A stretch of 64,000 nucleotides of DNA from an uncultured Sphingomonadaceae bacterium (lineage in GTDB: Bacteria; Pseudomonadota; Alphaproteobacteria; Sphingomonadales; Sphingomonadaceae): the NCBI GenBank assembly GCA_937996655.1, contig CALKUK010000012.1, positions 589,892 through 653,891 of the forward strand, given 5' to 3'. Positions 53,515-62,924 of the stretch are shown in pieces (position 1 is the first letter of the stretch; the number at the start of each line of letters is the position of its first letter). Both the position numbers and the translations under genes were made by a program. Under the pieces are notes generated by a model. That model ran no database searches, was not told the origin of the DNA, and saw only the letters and a program-made list of their open reading frames with translations.

Positions 53515-55395
53515 TCAGGGCTGCGGGGCTAACAATTTGTCCAGGCTCGTTTCTCCAACGCCGATCTTTTCCAGCCGGGGATAGCGCAGTCCGCCATTCC
53601 ATTGCACGGCTACCTCTCGCACTACGCGGCCGGAGCGGATGATGAGCTTGATGGGGTCCTTGCCGCCTTCGGCTGCGACAACTGCATCACGCAAAATGTC
53701 GTCCGAATAGGTTCGACCGTTGACAGCAAGGATATCGGCAGCCGTGGTCAGACCCGCCTTGAAAGCTGGGGCGTCCCAGATCACGCCGGAGACATGGCCG
53801 CCCTTACCGACCGAAATCCCCAGCGAATAGTTGAGGTTCAGCTCTCCACTGCGCTTTTCCTGATCGCGGAAAAAGCTGGTCGGTTCCGAGGCATAGACAA
53901 GGCGATAGCCGCCGAGCGTCAGGCCGCTGAGCGGCGCGTTGGCCGCTTTGCCGTTGATCCGCTCTTTCAGGAATGATGCCCAGTCATAAGGCGAAAGGCT
54001 GTTCAAGACGCTGACAATATCGTTGAATGTGAAGGGCCGGGCGTCCCATTTGCTATCGGGCCCCGCCACGAACTGGCGGACAAAGTCCTGCATGCCCTTT
54101 GACCCGCCGGTTCGAGCGCGCAAAGTGGCGTCGACCTCAAGCCAGATAAGCAGCCCTTCATTATAATAGTCTTCGCTGCGCTGATAACTCACCCAGCCTT
54201 TGGGTCGCCGGTCGGTGATGATCGGGTCACGCGTCGTGTCTTCGACATCGCGCCAATCTCGTGCGCGGCGATTGTCCTGATTGGCTGCGATAGAGGCAAA
54301 GGCATCCAATGTTTCCTGCTTGGTGAACAGGCCGGAGCGGGCCCCCAGAACATATCCCCAAAATTGGTCCTGCCCTTCATAAACCCACAAAAGGTCATTC
54401 ACGAGCGGAGTGCTGAAATCGGGCACCATCTGGCCTGCGGGGCGGCGATATTTGCCCATCCAAGTATGGCCGAATTCATGTGCGAGCAGATTGCGGCGGC
54501 CGGGGCCGCTGTTCCAGTCGGTAAAATATTCTGGATTAGCCGAGTTCTCCGAAGATCGGTGATGCTCCCGGCCTATGCCGCCCAGCTGGTCAGTAAGGGC
54601 GAGCAGAAAGTCGTAATGATCGTATGGCGCCATTCCGAACAGTTTGACCGCCTGATCCACGAGCTTTCGGTGGGTGTCGATCTGGGCAGGGGGCGCCGCG
54701 AGATATTTCGCATCGTCCGCGACAACATTTAGCGTGACCTTGTGGCCGAGGTCGAACGCCGTAAAATGGCGCCCGGCGAAGGTGGGGGAGTCGACCAGCG
54801 TCTCATAATCGACCGTTTGGTATCGGACCGTGTTCCCGGAGGAGCCGACGGGACGCAGGGCGGTTGCTGCTTTCCATCCAGCAGGCCAGGTCACACTGGC
54901 GGACACCGGGATGCGACGGGTAAGCCAGCCTGCCGGATAAAGCGAAACCGACTGCCACTGAAGGTTCATCAAATCCGGAGTGACGACAACCCGGCCCTGA
55001 TCGCGCTCTGTCGCAGAAAGAAATTTGAAACTCACATCCAGCTGGCGGACGCCGGACGGAACCGTCAGATGAAAGGCGTAGACGTTGATCGCATCTCGCC
55101 GCCAGTCGATCGTCTTCCCATCTGCTTTGATGACCAGACCGGCCAGCTTTTCGATTTCACCGCGCGCGGCATGGGTGCCGGGAATCCATTCCGGAAACAG
55201 GAGGACCATCGGACCAGGCGACGCGACGGGGATCGTCTGGCGGACATCAAAGATGGCTCGATCTGTGTCGGTTGCATCCACCTGCAAGGTCATGGTGCCG
55301 GGGAAGGCATTGTCCTTTGCGGCGGGGATGGATTGAGCAATGGCGAGTGTCGACATCATCGACAGAGGCAGCACGGCGAGACGAAGGTTCATCAA
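53515..55395 (-). CDS. M61-family metallopeptidase with PDZ domain (exported)
   Basis: A 626-residue protein. The signal peptide is MMNLRLAVLPLSMMSTLAIA. The catalytic zinc motif reads LLAHEFGHTWMGKYRRP (H-E-x-x-H near residue 304), with the third ligand expected about 18-25 residues further in the NDLLWVYEGQDQFWGYVLGA stretch. A PDZ domain closes the protein (HVSGVIWDAPAFKAGLTTAA to about residue 600). M61 glycyl-aminopeptidase-like enzymes act in the periplasm on small peptides. The start at 55395 has weak ribosome-binding sequence. It lies 89 bp before ppa on the same strand and is divergent from hisS. Confidence 0.88.
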   Translation of the reverse strand: MMNLRLAVLPLSMMSTLAIAQSIPAAKDNAFPGTMTLQVDATDTDRAIFDVRQTIPVASPGPMVLLFPEWIPGTHAARGEIEKLAGLVIKADGKTIDWRRDAINVYAFHLTVPSGVRQLDVSFKFLSATERDQGRVVVTPDLMNLQWQSVSLYPAGWLTRRIPVSASVTWPAGWKAATALRPVGSSGNTVRYQTVDYETLVDSPTFAGRHFTAFDLGHKVTLNVVADDAKYLAAPPAQIDTHRKLVDQAVKLFGMAPYDHYDFLLALTDQLGGIGREHHRSSENSANPEYFTDWNSGPGRRNLLAHEFGHTWMGKYRRPAGQMVPDFSTPLVNDLLWVYEGQDQFWGYVLGARSGLFTKQETLDAFASIAANQDNRRARDWRDVEDTTRDPIITDRRPKGWVSYQRSEDYYNEGLLIWLEVDATLRARTGGSKGMQDFVRQFVAGPDSKWDARPFTFNDIVSVLNSLSPYDWASFLKERINGKAANAPLSGLTLGGYRLVYASEPTSFFRDQEKRSGELNLNYSLGISVGKGGHVSGVIWDAPAFKAGLTTAADILAVNGRTYSDDILRDAVVAAEGGKDPIKLIIRSGRVVREVAVQWNGGLRYPRLEKIGVGETSLDKLLAPQP

Positions 55396-55467
55396 TTCCT
55401 CTAATTTTGCTTTTGAAAGTCATGGAGGGATTTGCGCAGACGGTCCAGTAGCTATAGGGCGCAGCGC

Positions 55468-56715
55468 ATGGCGAAGATTGAAACTCCGCGGCCCGTCAGG
55501 GGCACGCAAGATATGCTTGGTGAGACAGCGGACAGGTTCGCCCATGTCGTTGCGACATTCGAACGCGTGCGCCGCCTTTACGGATTTCGTCGCGTTGAAG
55601 TGCCCGTTATTGAGCCAACCGCCGTCTTTGCCCGCTCGTTGGGTGAAACGACCGATGTCGTTTCCAAGGAAATGTACAGTTTTGAAGACCGCGGCGGAGA
55701 ATCGATCACCTTGCGGCCTGAATTTACCGCGGGAATCTGCCGAGCCTTTCTGACCGAAGGATGGCAACAGCATGCGCCGCTGAAGGTTGGCACGCACGGC
55801 CCGCTCTTCCGCTATGAGCGCCCTCAGAAGGGGCGGTATCGCCAGTTTCATCAGATTGATGCCGAAATCATCGGTGCGCCGGAACCGGCGGCAGATGTCG
55901 AGTTGCTGGTGTTTGCGGATCAACTGCTGCGCGAATTGGGCATTTCGGACGGTGTGACTCTCCGCCTCAACACGCTGGGTGATGGCGGGACGCGTGCGGC
56001 ATGGCGAGCGGCGCTGATTGAGTATTTTTCGGATCATCAGGCCGATCTCTCGGAGGACAGCCGGGAGCGGCTCTCCAAAAACCCGCTGCGCATTCTCGAT
56101 TCAAAGGACCCGCGGGACCGCCCGATTGCGGATGCCGCGCCTGATATCGATACCTATATCACCGATGAGGCGCGCGACTTTTTCGGGAGCGTGACCGAAG
56201 GGCTGCAGGCCGCAAAGGTCGCTTGGGTGCGCGACAGTCGATTGGTGCGCGGCCTAGATTATTATCGCCACACAGCTTTTGAATTCGTGACTGATCGGCT
56301 TGGCGCGCAAGGCACCGTTTTGGGCGGTGGGCGTTATGACGGCCTGATGGAAAGTCTGGGTGGACCGGCAACCGCTGCGGTCGGCTGGGCTGCCGGGATT
56401 GAACGGCTGGCCATGCTGCTGGACGCGGCGCCGGCAAACAGCATCACTGTTGCCGTTGTGCCCATGGGTGATGCTGCAGCACTTGCCGCAACCGGCATTG
56501 TCGCTGACCTTCGTCGTGCGGGCATTTCGACCGACATGACCTATAAAGGCAACATGAAGCGCCGGATGCAAAAGGCCAATGACTGGTCGGCCCGATACGC
56601 TGTCATCCTTGGGGATGATGAACTGGCACGTGGGGAGGCAGCGCTCAAAGACCTTGTGTCTGGCGAACAGCAGTCTGTTGCCATTGCCGACATCGTGCGC
56701 GTGCTATCCAAATGA
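55468..56715 (+). CDS. hisS: Histidyl-tRNA synthetase
   Basis: A 415-residue class II synthetase from the ATG at 55468 (MAKIETPRPVRGTQDMLGE). Motif 1 is in FRRVEVPVIEPTAVFARSLG, motif 2 in YERPQKGRYRQFHQIDAEII, HisA-type LVRGLDYYRHTAFEFVT and motif 3 in GGRYDGLMESLGGPATAAVG WAAGIER. It charges tRNA-His. The last four bases overlap the start of prfA (ATGA), and prmC follows, a common translation-related cluster. Confidence 0.95.
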   Translation: MAKIETPRPVRGTQDMLGETADRFAHVVATFERVRRLYGFRRVEVPVIEPTAVFARSLGETTDVVSKEMYSFEDRGGESITLRPEFTAGICRAFLTEGWQQHAPLKVGTHGPLFRYERPQKGRYRQFHQIDAEIIGAPEPAADVELLVFADQLLRELGISDGVTLRLNTLGDGGTRAAWRAALIEYFSDHQADLSEDSRERLSKNPLRILDSKDPRDRPIADAAPDIDTYITDEARDFFGSVTEGLQAAKVAWVRDSRLVRGLDYYRHTAFEFVTDRLGAQGTVLGGGRYDGLMESLGGPATAAVGWAAGIERLAMLLDAAPANSITVAVVPMGDAAALAATGIVADLRRAGISTDMTYKGNMKRRMQKANDWSARYAVILGDDELARGEAALKDLVSGEQQSVAIADIVRVLSK

Positions 56716-57785
56716 CAGCCATTTCTGCCGTCCGTTTGGGTGCCATCCTGGCGCGCCGTGATGAGCTTCAGAACCAGCTCGCATCGGGCGAACTGGCGCC
56801 GGATCGCTTTGTCGCGCTGTCCAAGGAATATGCCGAGGTCGAGCCGGTCGCCGAGGTCGCCGCTAGGCTGCAGCGGCTGCGGACCGATCTTGTCGATCTT
56901 CAGGCGATGCTTGATGATCCGGATATGCGCGAAATGGCGGAGGAAGAGCTGGCTTCTGTGCGGGAGCAACTTCCGGAGGCCGAGCGCGATATGGCCTTGC
57001 GCCTGTTGCCGAAGGATGCCGCGGATGATCGGTCTGCGATGCTCGAAGTGCGTGCGGGGACGGGGGGCGATGAAGCGGCCCTGTTCGCGGGTGACTTGTT
57101 CCGTATGTATCAGCGCTATGCCGAAATGCAGGGTTGGAAGGTTGAGATCATCTCGGCCAGTGAATCCGATGTGGGCGGTTATAAGGAAGTCGTCGCGTCG
57201 ATTGTCGGTAGTGGCGTGTTCGCAAAACTGAAGTTTGAATCCGGCGTACACCGCGTCCAGCGTGTGCCGGCGACGGAGAGCGGTGGGCGCATTCATACGT
57301 CTGCGGCAACCGTTGCCGTTCTGCCCGAGGCGGAAGAAGTGGACGTCCATATCGAAGAGAAGGATCTTCGCGTGGATATTTACCGCTCCTCTGGACCGGG
57401 TGGGCAGGGCGTCAACACGACAGACAGCGCCATTCGCATCACACATATTCCTACGGGGCTTGTCGTCATCCAGCAGGATGAACGATCGCAGCACAAGAAC
57501 CGCGCCAAAGCGATGCAGGTGTTGCGCACGCGTCTTTATGAGCGGGAGCGTGAACTGCTCCACGCGGAACGGTCCGGCGCACGGAAATCGATGGTTGGCT
57601 CGGGTGATCGGTCGGAACGCATCCGGACGTATAATTTCCCGCAAGGGCGCGTGACCGACCATCGGATCAACCTGACGTTGCACCGTCTGCCGGAAATTCT
57701 GATGGGGCAGATGGACGAACTCATCAACGCGCTCATGTCAGCGGATCAGGCGGAACGTCTGGCGGGGTTGGATGAAGCTGCGTGA
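56712..57785 (+). CDS. prfA: Peptide chain release factor 1
   Basis: A 357-residue RF-1. The peptide-anticodon region precedes the conserved core VEIISASESDVGGYKEVVAS, and the catalytic loop reads RSSGPGGQGVNTTDSAIRIT, with G-G-Q at about residue 229. The C-terminal region holds the NFPQGRVTDHRINLTLHRLP element. It recognises UAA and UAG stops and triggers release. ATG overlaps hisS by four bases; its end overlaps prmC by 14 bp, in line with prmC methylating the G-G-Q glutamine of this factor. Confidence 0.96.
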   Translation: MTAISAVRLGAILARRDELQNQLASGELAPDRFVALSKEYAEVEPVAEVAARLQRLRTDLVDLQAMLDDPDMREMAEEELASVREQLPEAERDMALRLLPKDAADDRSAMLEVRAGTGGDEAALFAGDLFRMYQRYAEMQGWKVEIISASESDVGGYKEVVASIVGSGVFAKLKFESGVHRVQRVPATESGGRIHTSAATVAVLPEAEEVDVHIEEKDLRVDIYRSSGPGGQGVNTTDSAIRITHIPTGLVVIQQDERSQHKNRAKAMQVLRTRLYERERELLHAERSGARKSMVGSGDRSERIRTYNFPQGRVTDHRINLTLHRLPEILMGQMDELINALMSADQAERLAGLDEAA

Positions 57786-58596
57786 GGCGCTGACGGCAGC
57801 GGCCAGCCGACTTGCCGATGTCAGTGACACGCCGCGGTTGGATGCAGAACTGCTGGCCGCACATCTGTTCGATATTGATCGCAACACCCTCCTTCTTTCG
57901 CGTCTGGACGGGGGTGTTCCTGCCGGCTTCTCCGCGTTGGTTGAGCGTCGCATGACGCACGAACCTGTCGCCTATATCGTGGGCCACCGTGACTTCTGGA
58001 CCTTAGACCTGAAGGTCGTGCCCGGGGTTTTGATTCCCCGACCGGATAGCGAGACGCTGATTGAAGCAGCGCTGACATGGTTTGGCCCGCGCACACCGGC
58101 GACCGTCCTTGACCTCGGCACCGGATCCGGTGCGCTGCTTCTGGCTGCTTTGTCGGAGTTTCCGGAGGCCAATGGCACGGGCATTGATCAATCGCCGACA
58201 GCCCTTGCGGTGGCTGCGGAAAATGCGGTGCGCAGCGGTCTTCACAAACGCGCCCGGTTTTGCGCGGGCAATTGGGGGGAGGGCGTTGACGGCCAATTTG
58301 ACCTTATCCTGTGCAACCCGCCCTATATTTCGACGCAGGCCGACCTTCCCGAAACGGTGGCTGGGTTCGAGCCAGGAGAGGCGCTCTTCGCAGGCGCGGA
58401 CGGACTGGACGATTATCGCATCCTCGCGCCGCAGATTGCCCGCCTGTTGTCAGTAACGGGTTGCGCCGCTGTGGAAATCGGGTTCGATCAGGCCCTGAGT
58501 GCTGGGACCTTGTTTCGCGATGCAGGTCTTTCGGTGGGAGTTCGGCCGGACCTTGGCGGACGGGATCGCTGCCTCGTCCTCACCAAATCACTATAA
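57772..58596 (+). CDS. prmC: Release factor glutamine N5-methyltransferase
   Basis: A 274-residue SAM-dependent methyltransferase. The start is the ATG at 57772, 14 bp before the prfA stop. Motif I is VLDLGTGSGALLLAAL (about residue 117) and the N-P-P-Y catalytic motif is in LILCNPPYISTQADLPE (near 183). PrmC methylates the Gln of the G-G-Q loop in RF1 and RF2, raising release efficiency. The operon order hisS-prfA-prmC supports the assignment. Confidence 0.95.
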   Translation: MKLREALTAAASRLADVSDTPRLDAELLAAHLFDIDRNTLLLSRLDGGVPAGFSALVERRMTHEPVAYIVGHRDFWTLDLKVVPGVLIPRPDSETLIEAALTWFGPRTPATVLDLGTGSGALLLAALSEFPEANGTGIDQSPTALAVAAENAVRSGLHKRARFCAGNWGEGVDGQFDLILCNPPYISTQADLPETVAGFEPGEALFAGADGLDDYRILAPQIARLLSVTGCAAVEIGFDQALSAGTLFRDAGLSVGVRPDLGGRDRCLVLTKSL

Positions 58597-58626
58597 TTTA
58601 GCTTGGAATTGACGTATTCTGTGCTA

Positions 58627-58653
58627 CGGCGGGCTTCGAAAGGCGAAGCGCCG
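58627..58653 (+). other. Stable hairpin in the leader between prmC and the DUF4167 gene
   Basis: CGGCG-gg-CTTCG pairs with CGAAG-CGCCG around AAAGG, ten base pairs with a two-base bulge. There is no T-run, so it is not a clear intrinsic terminator. It is 160 bp before the DUF4167 gene and could belong to a structured leader RNA or a small RNA; the assignment is inference. Confidence 0.35.
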
Positions 58654-58813
58654 TTTGCGGGGTAGCTTGGAACCGCGCCGCTGATCTCACCGAGAACCGG
58701 GCTGCACGATGCATGCTTGGCTGTTGGAGCGCCCTAGGAGCACTCCACCATGGAGGTTTTTCGCTTAGGCGGAGAGTTTGGAACAAACCCCTTGAGTTTA
58801 AGGATCAGATCAC

Positions 58814-59446
58814 TTGCTAAATAATCGTCAGCAGGGCCGTCGTCGCGGACGGGGCCGTGGGTCGCCGGGCAACAACGGTGGTGGCCGGCAGGACAATGGC
58901 AGCCGCATCGATAACCGGGCGCGTGGCAATGCGCCGCAGATGCTTGAGAAATACAAGAATCTGGCGCGCGAGGCGCAACTCCAGGGCGACCGCGTTCTGA
59001 CAGAATATTATCTTCAATTTGCGGACCACTATTTCCGCATCGTGGCCGAAAGCCGCGCACGCAGCGAAGACTCGCGTCCACCTCGCCGGGATGACTGGCA
59101 GAATGAAGACGGTGACGAAGGTGAAAACCTCGACATGTCTGACGGTGAGTCAGCAACCTATGGGAATGAGGGCAATGATGAGCCCGCCCCGGCACCTGCG
59201 CAGCGTGATCGCCGCCCAACGCGCGAGAAGCGGGAATTCCGCCCGCGCCGTGACGAAGGTCCTGCGTCCAGCTCACCACGTGAAAGCACCGAAGAGTCGA
59301 CATCAATTGATGCAGCGGTTCTGCCGCCTGCGCTTGGCGTTTCAGCGGACCCGATTGTCGATCTGGATGCCGAACCTGCCCCGCGTCGTCGCGGGCGTCC
59401 GCGTCGTGCAGCTGTTTCTGATGCGGAGACTGAGGCGGCCGAATAG
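58814..59446 (+). CDS. DUF4167-domain protein
   Basis: A 210-residue protein from the TTG at 58814, with AAGGA upstream. The basic N-terminus (NNRQQGRRRGRGRGSPGNNG) is followed by the DUF4167 core (MLEKYKNLAREAQLQGDRVL then YYLQFADHYFRIVAES). The remainder is a charged, disordered tail with AT-hook-like RRRGRPRRAA near the end. Such proteins are alphaproteobacterial and thought to bind nucleic acid, but the role is not known. A 217-bp leader precedes it. Confidence 0.85.
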   Translation: MLNNRQQGRRRGRGRGSPGNNGGGRQDNGSRIDNRARGNAPQMLEKYKNLAREAQLQGDRVLTEYYLQFADHYFRIVAESRARSEDSRPPRRDDWQNEDGDEGENLDMSDGESATYGNEGNDEPAPAPAQRDRRPTREKREFRPRRDEGPASSSPRESTEESTSIDAAVLPPALGVSADPIVDLDAEPAPRRRGRPRRAAVSDAETEAAE

Positions 59447-59490
59447 GCCGCGTCGGTTGGTGTTCGGCCTATCGCTATCGGCGCTGCCGC

Positions 59491-59868
59491 TCAGGCAGCC
59501 GGTAGCGGCCTTGGCCGGAATTCATCATCGAGCGCGACAAAGGTGAACACGCCGGTTGTGACCTTCACATGCTGCTCGCCGCGATTGCGCTCGGCGAGGA
59601 CGTCGAGGCGGATCGCAACGGATGTGCGGCCCCGGCGTTCAACGCTTGCATAGATAGATATCAGATCGCCCAGTAGGATGGGGGCGATGAACTCCATCGC
59701 TTCAATGGCGACGGTGGCGCAGCGACCTTCCGCGACACGCCCTGCCGCAATGCCGCCCGCGCGATCCATCATCGCCAAAACCCAACCGCCAAAGATATGG
59801 CCATTGGAATTAATGTCGGCCGGTTCAGGGAGAACTCTGAGGACCGGCGATAACATCTCCTCGCTCAT
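59491..59868 (-). CDS. Acyl-CoA thioesterase, hotdog fold (YciA-like)
   Basis: A 125-residue hotdog-fold enzyme. DINSNGHIFGGWVLAMMDRAGGIAA contains the N-x-x-G-x-x-F-G-G-x-x-x-x-x-D/E helix and VAIEAMEFIAPILLGDLISI the following strand. It hydrolyses acyl-CoAs to free CoA. Length fits YciA/acot family members. Its start overlaps the end of the next minus-strand gene by four bases (59865-59868). Confidence 0.85.
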   Translation of the reverse strand: MSEEMLSPVLRVLPEPADINSNGHIFGGWVLAMMDRAGGIAAGRVAEGRCATVAIEAMEFIAPILLGDLISIYASVERRGRTSVAIRLDVLAERNRGEQHVKVTTGVFTFVALDDEFRPRPLPAA

Positions 59869-60161
59869 TCGGCGTCGTCGAGCGCGTCAAATTCTTTGAC
59901 GGCGTCGTCATGTCCGGATCCCGCCGACAGGAAGACAAGTCCCATCAGCGCCGAGGCCAGCATCACGGACACAAACACTCCGGCTGACGTTGCGATGAGC
60001 ATATGGATCGGGATCTCGCCGATCATGGCGCTTAGAAGGTAGAGACAGCCGACTGTCGCCGTCAGGGAGGCGAGTGTCATCCACAGCATCAGGCGTTTAT
60101 ACCTCGCCCAAGCGAAGGCGGCATATTCGGGATCATCCAAAGCGGAGTGCGGTGCGTCCAT
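59865..60161 (-). CDS. Small two-helix membrane protein
   Basis: About 98 residues from the ATG at 60161 (MDAPHSALDDPEYAAFAWAR). Two membrane helices are visible: LMLWMTLASLTATVGCLYLL and MLIATSAGVFVSVMLASALM. The C-terminal tail is acidic (DDAVKEFDALDDAE). Its stop overlaps the thioesterase start by four bases, so the two are coupled, and its start is 94 bp from the divergent CBS gene. I do not recognise a named family. Confidence 0.65.
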   Translation of the reverse strand: MDAPHSALDDPEYAAFAWARYKRLMLWMTLASLTATVGCLYLLSAMIGEIPIHMLIATSAGVFVSVMLASALMGLVFLSAGSGHDDAVKEFDALDDAE

Positions 60162-60255
60162 GGCTTCCCTTTGCGCCCGAATCGTGGGAGCATCAAGCCA
60201 GATCGACGCGAGAGTCGATCCCGCACGAGAGGCTCCTGAGAAAGGAAGGCCTGAC

Positions 60256-60684
60256 ATGAGTGTAAAGGCAATTCTGCAATCCAAAGGCGCGAGCGTTCTT
60301 TCGGTGACGGGGGACATGTCGGTCTCCGAGGCGGTGGCCATGCTAGCCAAGCACCGGATTGGCGCCTTGCCTGTCATTGATGAGGGCGCAGTCCTTGGCA
60401 TTTTCTCCGAACGCGACGTTATATACTGTCTCGCAATGGATGGGGCCGCTGCCCTTGAGCGTCCGGTCAGCGATGTCATGACGGCGCCGGCCATGACCGT
60501 CGATTCAGAATGCGCGGTGCTCAGCGCTCTCTCGCTGATGAGTAGGCGCCGAATCCGCCATCTGCCTGTTGTCGATGCAGAAGGCTTGGTTGGCTTCATT
60601 TCGATCGGCGACCTCGTCAAATTCCGAATCGAAAAGATCGAATCAGAGGCTGAGGCAATGCGGAGCTATATACAGTCGGCTTAG
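60256..60684 (+). CDS. CBS-domain protein
   Basis: A 142-residue protein of two CBS motifs in tandem (a Bateman module): SVSEAVAMLAKHRIGALPVIDEG and SALSLMSRRRIRHLPVVDAEGL. These modules bind adenine nucleotides or SAM and regulate partner proteins. No partner domain is fused. The ATG at 60256 is preceded by GAAAGGAAGG. Its stop overlaps the convergent flippase by four bases. Confidence 0.87.
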   Translation: MSVKAILQSKGASVLSVTGDMSVSEAVAMLAKHRIGALPVIDEGAVLGIFSERDVIYCLAMDGAAALERPVSDVMTAPAMTVDSECAVLSALSLMSRRRIRHLPVVDAEGLVGFISIGDLVKFRIEKIESEAEAMRSYIQSA

Positions 60685-62162
60685 TCCGTCGTGCCGGGCA
60701 GCTTCTTCTCGGTCAAAACCGAGAAGAGCTGCTCCATCATCGGCCGCGCATAGCGCCAGAGCAGGCCAAGGTAGATGGCAGCACCGGACAGGACGAGCAA
60801 CGCGAGCTCCGCAGGTGCGGGCAGGCGCGTCACCTCATATTCCAGAAGCGCGACAATCCCGCCCATGGTCACAGCGGCAAGGGTCGCGGGTGCCACGGTG
60901 CGTAAAAGGTCAGACATGGTCAGGCCGATATGCGGCAAGGTGACGACCATCGTGACGAGGAGGAGCCCGGGTGCCGAAACCCACCAGGCGGCGATCAGGC
61001 CATCAACGCCATAATTGATGCCGATCAGAAAGCAGGCTGGCATAATGGCGGCACCAGCGATGCTGGTCTTCAAATAGACCGAGGCCTTTCCCAGCGCATT
61101 CGTGCTGGGAGAATGGATGATCTGAAGCGTAAAGAACGGCATCGCCAATGCCAGCCCCTGCACCAAGGGGGCCATGCCGGCCCATTTCGCGCCGAACAGC
61201 GTTTCCACGAGTGGATAGGCAACCGCCGCCATCCCGCAATAAAGCGGCATGGCGACAAACATCGTGAGCCGGGCCGATGTTAGGAAGGCGTCTGCGATGC
61301 GTCCGCCCTTCTTTTGCAACTCGGCATAAGCGGGAAAGGCGACCTCATTAATGGGCGGGATGAACTTGGCTGTGAAAATCTGGGTCAGGAAGAGGGCTTC
61401 GGAATAGAGGCCGAGATCATGGGGCGCGAACGTGCGGCCGGCTAGGAAGATGTCGGCCTGGCTCTGCAGGATCCAGAAGAACTGGCACAGCAAGAGGATG
61501 CTGCCAAAGCCGAGCAGCGATCCCGAATCGCGCAAATCAAAGCTTGGCCAGATCAGGAAGCGCGCCGCCACCATCAGGCCTGCCGCACGCACAACGAACA
61601 ATGCGATCGGCGCCCAGACAAGCGTCCACACGCCAAACCCGCTCAAGGCGCAGGCGAGGGATGTCACCGCTCCGGCAAGGGCACCTGCCATATTGGCGGC
61701 TGCCTGCTTGCGAAAGTCGAGACCACGGGCCAGCACGGCCGATGGCACGGCAATGAAGGGCGTTGCTATATAGAGTAGGCATTGGAGGCGCAGCATATCG
61801 GCGACGATGGGTTGCCGGAAATAGGCAGCGGCAAGGGGCGCTGCTGCATACTGGGTTGCGGCCAGCACGCCATTTAAGAGAATCAAGAGACCAAAAGCCT
61901 GCCTGATACGACGTTCATCAATCGATTCGGCCTGGATCAGGGACGAGGCAAAGCTGTAGCCGTTAAGAAAATTGAACAGGACGAGGATCACCTGCGTCAT
62001 CGCGAACAGGCCATAGTCTGCCGGGTCCAGCAGGCGGACCACCATGATCGTGGACACCCACATCACCAACTGTGCAATGATCTGGCTACCAGAGCGCCAG
62101 AATACGGCGCTTCGGACGCGGCCCGAGAAGCCGGGGACGGGAGGTGGGGGCATATGTTTCAC
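60681..62162 (-). CDS. Lipopolysaccharide/teichoic-acid-type flippase (Wzx/MOP family)
   Basis: A 493-residue protein with about 14 membrane helices. N-terminal VRSAVFWRSGSQIIAQLVMW and the DYGLFAMTQVILVLFNFLNG repeat are typical of polysaccharide transporters (WzxC-like). It presumably moves an undecaprenyl-linked sugar chain across the inner membrane. It stands alone, far from the EPS locus, and may serve a second surface polysaccharide. Its start is about 460 bp from the rRNA. Confidence 0.8.
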   Translation of the reverse strand: MKHMPPPPVPGFSGRVRSAVFWRSGSQIIAQLVMWVSTIMVVRLLDPADYGLFAMTQVILVLFNFLNGYSFASSLIQAESIDERRIRQAFGLLILLNGVLAATQYAAAPLAAAYFRQPIVADMLRLQCLLYIATPFIAVPSAVLARGLDFRKQAAANMAGALAGAVTSLACALSGFGVWTLVWAPIALFVVRAAGLMVAARFLIWPSFDLRDSGSLLGFGSILLLCQFFWILQSQADIFLAGRTFAPHDLGLYSEALFLTQIFTAKFIPPINEVAFPAYAELQKKGGRIADAFLTSARLTMFVAMPLYCGMAAVAYPLVETLFGAKWAGMAPLVQGLALAMPFFTLQIIHSPSTNALGKASVYLKTSIAGAAIMPACFLIGINYGVDGLIAAWWVSAPGLLLVTMVVTLPHIGLTMSDLLRTVAPATLAAVTMGGIVALLEYEVTRLPAPAELALLVLSGAAIYLGLLWRYARPMMEQLFSVLTEKKLPGTTD

Positions 62163-62620
62163 AGGCTGCGGGTATCAGCCAAAGGTGAACATCGCTTTGA
62201 AGGGCCGTGCAAAAAAACTGAAATAAAATTGCGGGGAGGAGTTGACGGGAAAATGAGTCGCCCGTAGATGAGGCCTTGTCGCGGCGAGAGGGACTTCGGT
62301 TCATTGCCGCTTCCGCAACAGTCTGGGCAACAAGTACCCCGCTCGAATGGGTAGGGAATTGTTGTCGGGATTTTTGCGCTCTTTCTCATTGTCGGTTTAG
62401 ATGAAGGGACATGTGGGCGGCGGCCCCGGGTCTGGCAGCTTCAAGGTGTCAGTAGCTCGGGTAACCAAATTAGTCGTTCCATGGCTTCAGGTTTCGGCCT
62501 GTGGTCAAACATGTCCTATACACGTATCCATACGTAAATATGATATTGTGCAGGAACGGCTCCTTGAAAATGAGCGGTTCGCAGCTGGGACTATTCCTCC
62601 TGGTTGTGGATCGGACATCA
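62163..62620 (+). other. Leader and promoter region of the rRNA
   Basis: No protein gene is convincing. Bases from 62371 hold TGCGCTCTTTCTCA, reminiscent of a boxA-type antitermination signal. The stretch probably contains the rRNA promoter(s) and the leader with RNase III processing stems, but I cannot pin down -35/-10 elements. Confidence 0.4.
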
Positions 62621-62924
<304 letters not shown>

